From Caenorhabditis elegans (Eukaryota > Nematoda > Chromadorea > Rhabditida > Rhabditidae), in the NCBI RefSeq assembly GCF_000002985.6, contig NC_003279.8, positions 8,928,001 to 8,992,000 of the forward strand: a DNA stretch of 64,000 bases, given 5' to 3'. Shown one piece after another: positions 56,901 through 64,000 of this stretch. The position numbers were made by a program, and so were the translations under genes. Numbering within the stretch: the first letter of the stretch is position 1; each line of letters opens with the position of its first letter. Under the pieces are notes generated by a model, which made no database searches, had not been told where the DNA came from, and was given only the letters and a program-made list of their open reading frames with translations.

Positions 56901-58522
56901 ATAGAACCAGACGGACAAAACACAAACACATACGCTCACTTGTGAATGAGGCATGTACTCAGAAATGACAAAAGAAGAGGTGAAGGGAAGATGGAAGAAA
57001 AGAAGAAGAATAAGATGACAACCGGACAACTAAGAAAACTAGGAAAACGAAGAAGATGCGGATACGGGCGCTCTGCTGCGCGGTAGAGATGGTAAAAGAT
57101 AAAAAGAGAGGGACACGGGAACCGTCGAGACATTCGACGATCCGTTTAGGTTCTACGACGACAAATTTTCTAATTTTAGGGTAACAAGAGGTGAAAATTG
57201 AATTCCTTGGTTACGGTATCTTCCCACTCACTGAGGGATGTTTTGAGATATTTCAGAGTAATTATCACATTAAAAATCACGTCATACGAGTTTTATTCAA
57301 AAAGTGCAGTACTTACTCTAATCTATTTTAATTCAGTGTTTTTCTCAAGTTTCAAGATGTGTTCTGACACTAAAACAAAAGAAGTTGTTTGATTTATGAC
57401 TGTAAGAGGAATGTATCTTTGTAGCCACGTGAAAAGTTAGAACTAACAATTAATTTTTAGTCAACTTTGAAAGCATTTATCTTGGCTCATTTTACTGGTG
57501 TCAAAAAATAATTAACTACAAAACTGTAGAAAATTAAATAACTAATAGTTTGTCAGTTGGTAATTTTTCGATAAAACAAAAGACAAGCTTTCAAAGTCAA
57601 GCAATGGTACAAGAAAAAATAATAAAGTACTCGCTGAAAGACCTTCTAGCATTTTCTCCATCAGACACTCATTGTGATTTATACTTGAAAAAAAGAAATG
57701 TTTTAGATTGCCAAGTGTGATAATTTGAATAACAAGTGGCGTGATTCATCTGAATTCGCTCACTCCATATTTATACCGATTCAACTATTTCATAACATGA
57801 TGACTTAGATCACATGAATGAGCTAATCAAGACAATGAAAGTGATGACATTAATACCGGATCCATTCGTGCTTCTTCTTGTCCCGTGAGATAGAATCGGG
57901 TAATATCTAAACGACGAGACCGAGGCATTTCCAACATTCCATGTTAATCTACAAAGAAGAGAGAAAAGAGAAATAATAGGAACTCAAAGAAAGGTCGAGA
58001 TGAGGAGAAGAGATTATCGATAGGAGAGGTCCTTTTTGCAGATGTGATGTCCCTGAGTTGTCCGTCGTCTTGTCAGTTACTGTGTGATCTAATCTCGGGG
58101 GCCGATACTGTATCTGATTGCTGTCGATCATCGTCCCTTCACCCGACACGACCCGACAAAAGTATGACGGAAAAAAGTCGCGGAGAAGTAAAGGAGGGAG
58201 ATGTTTTAGGAAAGATAAACGATTGGGGATACAAGAAAAAAGAAGAAAAAGACGGAGAAAATGAGGAGAACAAAGTTTTCGGAATGGCCGCATTCTTTCG
58301 ATCTGTTGCGTCTTTTAAGCCATTCCGTCTGCTCTCAGAACAGTGGGCGGAGAGGAGCAAGAAAAAAGTGACTGTACAAAATGAGATTGAATTCTTGAAG
58401 AGAGGTATAGAGAAATACAATAGAGGCGACTATAAATAAATATGTGAATTCACCTGAGAATTGTCCGAAATTCGCTCCCAAGTTCCACTCGAATCGGACG
58501 ATCCTTCTCCAGTATTATCCAT
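47957..58522 (-). CDS. fasn-1: Fatty acid synthase, type I multifunctional
   Basis: 2613 aa from exons 58454-58522, 56701-56783, 56118-56353, 55594-55844, 55270-55501, 54708-55215, 53102-54651, 48611-53046 (4.4 kb), 48298-48560, 48128-48248 and 47957-48049. Cytosolic homodimer making palmitate from acetyl-CoA, malonyl-CoA and NADPH. Domains in order: ketosynthase (DTACSSS, Cys about 197; VEAHGTGT and SNMGHAEPASG histidines); malonyl/acetyl transferase (GHSTGE, Ser about 621); dehydratase (DHVIDGRVLYPFTG); a central region probably including the inactive methyltransferase; enoyl reductase (HGGAGGVGQAA, about 1763); ketoreductase (TGGLGGFG, about 1981, with GQTNYGWSN tyrosine); acyl carrier protein (LGLDSLMG, Ser about 2247); thioesterase (VGYSYGACIG, about 2413, and C-terminal GDHDTF histidine). 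All key residues I can check are present, so the enzyme looks intact. The ATG is preceded by TTTTTTCAG, a likely SL1 site at 58533. Confidence 0.96.
56784..58453 (-). other. First fasn-1 intron
   Basis: 1.67 kb, by far the longest fasn-1 intron and so the likeliest place for regulatory sequence. It contains the candidate alternative first exon at 57857-57928 and a plus-strand open frame at 58044-58439 that I regard as chance. Confidence 0.45.
57857..57928 (-). CDS. Candidate alternative first exon of fasn-1
   Basis: An ATG at 57928 opens 24 codons (MPRSRRLDITRFYLTG and then QEEARMDP) and meets a donor CCG/GTATTA exactly in the phase needed to join the exon at 56783. That would give a basic N-terminus in place of the acidic MDNTGEGSSDSSGTW. 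No acceptor is needed if transcription starts just upstream. This is inference from phase and consensus. Confidence 0.35.
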
Positions 58523-61500
58523 CGTTCGATAGCTGAAAAAAGGTTTATTTAGAGAGTTTTCAACAATTGACGAACAAATTAATAAGATTAATTGAAATAA
58601 TTAATTATTGTTAAAAGTGCTAGAAAATAGTTATATCTATGTTTGCCTCTACCGTACTCATAGATAACATCTAAAACTGAACAAATCACAAAATTTCTTT
58701 CGATAAACCTGAAACTGTTGACATCATAGAGGTCAGCTACGTTCAGAACCGGTTTTTTCAACCATGTGTGATTGAGGTATGTTCGACCAAATATGAGTAA
58801 CTTATTAAAGACGGGGTTTGAAAAGTAGTGAAGTATTCATTCTTATTTAGTCAAGTGATGAAAACCTTGAGTTTTTCGCTCAGCTGTATTTTGTTTCACC
58901 AGCAGAATTAATTCTAGATAATTTAGTTGAATTTAACGATTATCAATGCACTAGAAGCAGAATTTAGCTAAAAAAGAATCACAAAGTTGGGAAAAAAGAA
59001 GAAGAAGAAGTGTGTACATCTTCGTCGTTCTTTAACCATTCTTGGACATGGACTACACAAGAAGTAACAAGTGAAAGATGAATGGACGGGATGGGGGCGG
59101 TGAATCGTTGGTGGTTTTCGACAATGTCCTATCCGAGAGAATAGTCATAAAAGAGACAGAGATTCGACCTTGGGACATGATCGCATCGATGTAAACGGTG
59201 ACCAAGCCCCGGGAGAGGAGGTCAGAACCTACTTATTATCCCCTCGTTGCCCCCTTATTCCGGCGATGTGGAATGTTTGTGTTCCCACCGCAACGAAAAG
59301 TTGCATTTGTGGTCAAACACGCCGTTTGCAGTTTTTGCAGTTCACGTGATTCTCTAATGAATCTTGAGAAAACGAAAAGAGAATCGCCAATTATTTTAAA
59401 GAATCGTCGGGACATAAAGGTGTTAAGTCAATCCCTTTTAAACAGATTGGAGATGACCCCATTTCTACGAAACAAGAAGATTTTGCAGCTAAAAGTTTAG
59501 AAGCACTTGATTGGTTTTTTTGGGGGAGAGAATCTGGTTTCGATGGAAAGGCAAATATAGTGCATCTGATCTTACTGATTTTGCACGATTATGATCAAAA
59601 ATTGGCAGATTCTGAACTAAAACCATTTGATCTTTGTTTGCAAGAACTGCACTTTAGATATAATATTCTACATTTTATTTTGCTAAATACCTGGGACGAA
59701 CGAGGTTACAGTTTTTGTGGCCGGTATTGTCATTGTGTGGGTTTTGGCTCATTAATTTTGATTTATCGATTTCAAAAATAGCTCAAATTTTGCATAATTC
59801 CAAGTGAAACGCCTATTGATGAAATCGTACCGCCACTTCGAAAAAAAAAAGAGAACTTTTGGAATATGTGTGTTTAATTAAATAATGTAATTTAAAGCCG
59901 ACTCTGCTACTGGCATAATCTCTTAATAAATAATAAATAATGTTGCTAGACTGAAAGTTTGGAATTTTGTTGGTTTTTCACTGAACATCTATCCCTTCAA
60001 AGTGGCTTATCGCTGCTTTCCGTTCAAAACTACTCACAAAAATAATTAAAATGATTAAAAATAACGTATTAAAGTTTTTCAAAAAATTTGAAATGTTTTT
60101 ATTTACAGTCAAACATTGGCAATATTTCAGGTTTCACATACTTGGAAATTAGCCAAAAACTATATTCAGGTTTTTTTAATTTAAAAGTTTCATGCGGGTT
60201 TACTCTACATATATTTCTTCAAAATCCTAACTGTTTCAAACAATATGGCATTGCCAGAACTTTGACTAACTTTTTTCGAAAATCCAAAATACTTAAAAAA
60301 TTTAATTGGTTGTGCTATACTATTGTGGCTGCATTAGAACAAAATTCCCACAAACGCTACTCAATCTTCAAGAATTTTCAGAATTTCAATTATCTAGACG
60401 GAATGAAAAAGTGGCAAGCGGCGGCAAATTTCACAGCATCATAAAAATTTTTTTTATGATTGCGTGGGATGTTTGGCCAAGCAAAAGAAATTGTACAGAA
60501 AAAAATTGAAGAAAAATGGAAAAGAGGAAGATGGAAAATGCTACTTTTTACATTAAATTCAAAATCAAAACCTCCTCCCAATAACGTAATTGCCGCCACA
60601 TTCTGGTTCTTCTATCATCAATTTGAAAATGTTTGAATAGGACCACACTTTAGAGACCGTTAACAATTAGAAAAACAACAAAATAATACTACAGTACTAT
60701 ATAATTTTGATGAAGAAAATAAACGTTTTTGAAACTAATTTTTGACTACTTTTTTGTTCCCATGCCTGTTAACATCAAGTGTTTTGAAAATGTTTGACAA
60801 ACTATATGCTACGTCACAGACCAAGGGTGGTCTGATTGTGATCTATTCATCTAGAACAACCATCAGTGCAAACTACTTCGCCAACAAATATGATAACAAT
60901 TCGTGACGTTGACAAACGGATGTTTGACGTAATTTTTCTTTGAATCGGGAATCGAATGTTTCTTTGGACAATTATATCCGTTGATTTAAATAAAAGTTTT
61001 GCAGGAATTCGATGGTTTAATTGAACAATCAGAAATTGCTCTTACTTTCAGGTGGTTAGAGTCAAAAAGAACATAGTATCTACCAAGATCATTTTAGTTT
61101 TACGGTTTTTTTTTCAAAATTTCAGATGACTATAACTGAAAATCAATGCAGTTCACAACAAATTGTCAACTATTTGTTTCAAATATTTTTGCCGTTGGTA
61201 AACTTTTTCAATTTTACTACAGAAAATGTCTTTTTAGTCAGAGTCAAAAAGTGGAAATTACTCAGCTTTACTTTTTTTTGGAAGTCAACCAAAAAAATTT
61301 CTATGAGATTAGGGTTGTTTTTTTTTAATTAAAAATTTAAAAGAAACATCCAAAAACACTTCTTAACTCTCAAAGAGTCCAAATTAAAAAAAATTAACAA
61401 GACTAAAAAAAGGTATAATTCACAAGTAACTGTTTATGTTTAAAAAATGCGAGCCGAGTAATGGGTTATATTTTAGTCTTTTTTTTTTAACTGCTAAACT

Positions 61501-61937
61501 TTTGTATCATACTCATTGGAAAATTCAAATAAATCAGTAAAAACCAGACGAGAGATCAGAAATTTGGCAGGTAGTGTTAAAAAATAAGATGTTTAGCCTT
61601 CCGTGTAAATAAAATAATTCAGGATTTGAGAAAAATCTTTTATAATGTCGGAATATCGTGAAAAAACCAAATGATCAGCTTGCCGATATGTGCTGGATCG
61701 ATTCTTATCGCCACCCATGACGCATATGTTTAGATTCATACTGCATACTATAACTGGCTCTATTAAAAAGAAATTTCATCTTTTTGAATCGTATATCTAG
61801 CTTGCTATTGAGAAAAAACTCGTTATTTTTAGACTTATCAGATTTAAATTCATCGAAATGCAGAGAGGTGGGTCTATGAGTTTATGCCAGCGAATTAGAT
61901 AAGAAGGAAGCGATATGTTGCCTCTATTTGGTTTCAA
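58523..61937. other. 3.4 kb intergenic region between fasn-1 (-) and the second DUF273 gene (+)
   Basis: Contains the fasn-1 promoter. Two stretches (60061-60190 and 61220-61310) resemble each other and 30361-30460, pointing to a dispersed repeat. A near-perfect small hairpin, ATCATAAAAATTTTTTTTATGAT, lies at about 60438-60460. The open frames (59198-59500, 60088-60509) are low-complexity Phe/Asn/Lys and show no family signal. Confidence 0.4.
60438..60460. repeat. Short near-perfect hairpin
   Basis: ATCATAAAAA and TTTTTATGAT are inverted around a few T bases, in an AT-rich context. Probably without function; possibly the core of a small palindromic repeat. Confidence 0.35.
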
Positions 61938-63824
61938 ATGATCATCAAAACTAACAAAGTTCTAAAAAATGCAGTATTACGAAAAGTTCCTTATTTCATT
62001 TTATTTTTAATTGTGATATTTTCTTTTATTGCTACATATTATCCACTGACAATGCACAATGAGCATGACGAGGAAGAGGTTTTCAACTTTTTTTTTTAAT
62101 TTAGAACTTTAAATCCTGACAAGACAAGGAATATTAGATATACCCACACTTTAAATGCGCCATAGTTCCATTATTACTAACTGAGCTGAAATACTTCAAG
62201 CAGCAGAGCTCCAGTAATTTCCTAACTGAAATTAGTTCTGTACACTACTTCACTTCACTTGGTTCATAGAATAACTTTAAAAGCTGTTTTCAAGGGTGGT
62301 CAGTGTATAAGAAAAGGAGCTTTTGAAAATTTTATTTATTTAAAAAAAACTCATTTAAGAATTGACAAACACGTTATAGAGTTCTACTCCGAAGCCCGCT
62401 AAAAACAGCATCAAAAAATGTGAAAATTGTTTTGGGGCACTAAAAAAGACTCAAAAGTAGTGAAAAAATCATTAGGCAAATTTTCAAACGAAACCCAGTC
62501 CACCGGGTAGATCAAGAATAGATGAAAAAACTGTTATCGTTTACCACAATAATATACCAAGTTGAAGTCCGTAAACTCACTGCCTTTCTTTAAAGAATGT
62601 ACTACTTTTGAAAACCTGATCTTATGGTTACTTGACAAAAACGTTATAATTGATCTTTTGAAACGATCTACAAAACTTGTTCGTGCATGAATCTGAGTTT
62701 CGAGCGTTTTGTACGCGTACAATCCCCACGCAATCTTGTAAAACTTTTTGATGATTCTAAAAGCAGGAGAATTCGTGATAAGTTGGATTGTTTAGAGAGA
62801 ATAATTCGCATTTTGAAATGTTGTTTAGAAAAAAGAATGCAAATTTTGTCGATTGTAGCAATTATATATTTTATAAAAATGCAATTGTAAACAAAAATTT
62901 AATTTTCAATTAAAAAAAAATTTTACACGATTTTTCTATATACATAGAACTTTCTATTATACCAACAAAAACCCCCATTGGCAGTTTTTCTCAGTTAAAC
63001 AAAAAACAGTTACAGAACTTGGAGTATTTCGATCAATTTTCCATGAAAAGAAACGTTCACAATGAAAAACGCGATATAACAGTATTGATAATTGTGAATA
63101 ATTTGGGAAGAGCGGAAAGTGAATATAGCATTTCATTGAATACAGTTCGATGCTATTGCCAAAAACACAATTATCGATTGGAAATTGTAGAGGATACTGA
63201 ATTTCGAAATTTCTGTCAACAGGAAAATGTAAGTAAAACTATTACACAATTTAATTTTTTTGCGAATGGTCTACCTGAACATACGCTCTCCCAAAATAAT
63301 TATTTCAAATTCGAATTCTCTAAAAATGGTGTGCTCCCTTAATATATACAGTAATCCATTCTATGTTTCCATTTTTGATCAAGAGAAAAACATGAAAAGT
63401 TTTTGCTGAAATTTCAGAGCATGTACCGTCGCCACTGCATAGTTGGTCATTTGCTCCGTAACAATGATTTCATATTTTTGTTAGATCCTGGAATGACTAT
63501 TTTGAATACTGAAATGTGAGAAAAATTTACAAAAATGAAATTATTTTAATAATAATTTTTTTCAGAAGACTAGAACAGTTTACCGATGAAAAGTATGCGT
63601 TGACTATGTTCGATAAATTTTCCAACTGGGAGATTGAAACTAGTAAGTGTTTAATATTTTAAGTTACTAACAAGCAATCCAAAAAATTCAGAAAATTAAA
63701 ATTTTAACTTGTCTCAGATTCATACGTTGTCAAAAACACATATTGGTCCCGCAACTTCTTGATGAAGCTTGCAGACTTTGAATCAAAGCTCCCTTTTTCA
63801 AGTACAGATAACGTTGCAATTCAT
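61938..63824 (+). CDS. DUF273 family type II membrane glycosyltransferase-like protein, partial, degenerate DxD
   Basis: Exons 61938-62078, 62995-63228, 63418-63515, 63566-63642 and 63718-63824, all in phase; the gene continues past the window end. Residues about 17-37 form a signal anchor (VPYFILFLIVIFSFIATYYP), giving Golgi-type topology. Family motifs follow: ITVLIIVNN, LNTVRCYCQKHNYRL, YRRHCIVGHLLRNNDF, TMFDKFSNWEIET and YVVKNTYWSRNFLMKLADFE. It is clearly a paralog of the gene at 30061-32241 with the same exon boundaries in this region. The segment aligned to [12 protein letters not shown] reads FLLDPGMTILN, so the second Asp of the DAD motif is lost. I infer loss or change of metal-dependent catalysis. 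Confidence 0.82.
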
Positions 63825-64000
63825 GTAAGAATTTAGTTTTGAAATCTATATATTAGATATAAAATTTTTGGATATTTCAATTTTAGTATTTTTAAAGCAG
63901 AGATGGCAAATCACCGGAATTTCAAAAATAAAAAGCAAATTTGATAAATATTTAATTTTTGGTCAATTGACTGATTTGCCGCTTGCCAAAAATATACACA

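Noticed and set aside
58044-58439. 131-codon plus-strand frame inside the first fasn-1 intron
   Set aside because: Lys/Glu-rich from a purine tract, opposite strand to the gene, no family signature and no conserved-looking domain. Chance is the simplest explanation.

Overview
The window is nematode nuclear DNA, almost certainly Caenorhabditis elegans (I recognise the neighbourhood as chromosome I, cosmids F53B6 and F32H2). The reasons are AT-rich intergenic DNA, many 42-60 bp introns ending in TTTTCAG, close head-to-tail gene pairs typical of trans-spliced operons, and recognisable genes: madd-4, snpc-4, mdt-31, spd-2, thoc-3 and fasn-1. I built exon models by hand from splice signals and reading-frame phase. 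The reconstructed SPD-2 (824 aa) and FASN-1 (2613 aa) match the lengths I remember for these proteins, which supports the approach. No RNA data were available, so start exons and isoforms are the weakest part.

Layout. 756-2747 (+) is a tetraspanin. 3163-14210 (-) is madd-4, a secreted ADAMTS-like synapse organiser, with a 4.4 kb internal intron. 14498-14741 is a short inverted-repeat element. 17665-19176 (-) holds two tandem genes for small secreted His/Gly/Tyr-rich peptides. 19409-20711 (-) encodes an MSP-domain protein. 20819-26352 (+) is a histidine-phosphatase-like gene interrupted by a 4.3 kb intron. 26559-29207 (-) is a ZP-domain membrane protein. 30061-32241 (-) is a DUF273 glycosyltransferase-like gene, and a second DUF273 gene starts at 61938 (+) and runs off the window end.

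The right half is a compact housekeeping block. snpc-4 and mdt-31 (+) are followed by convergent spd-2 (-). spd-2 shares a 243 bp divergent promoter with a small unrecognised gene (+), which is followed closely by thoc-3 (+). Next come a Cys-rich type II membrane protein (-), a Lys/Asp-rich 3' gene end (-), and the 10.6 kb fasn-1 gene (-). fasn-1 encodes a complete animal fatty acid synthase with KS, MAT, DH, ER, KR, ACP and TE regions.

The most unusual object is a 4,032 bp foldback element (21140-25171) inside the big intron of the histidine-phosphatase-like gene. Its ~1.1 kb arms are nearly identical; I found only three differences. The arms carry GC-rich terminal repeats and a captured exon-like segment. 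The ~1.84 kb centre carries a methionine aminopeptidase 2 fragment that has lost a metal-ligand histidine. Both outer ends abut fragments of tRNA-like sequence pointing outward. The same terminal motif, CACAGGTGATTCGC, bounds the 244 bp element at 14498-14741, so the two appear to belong to one family.
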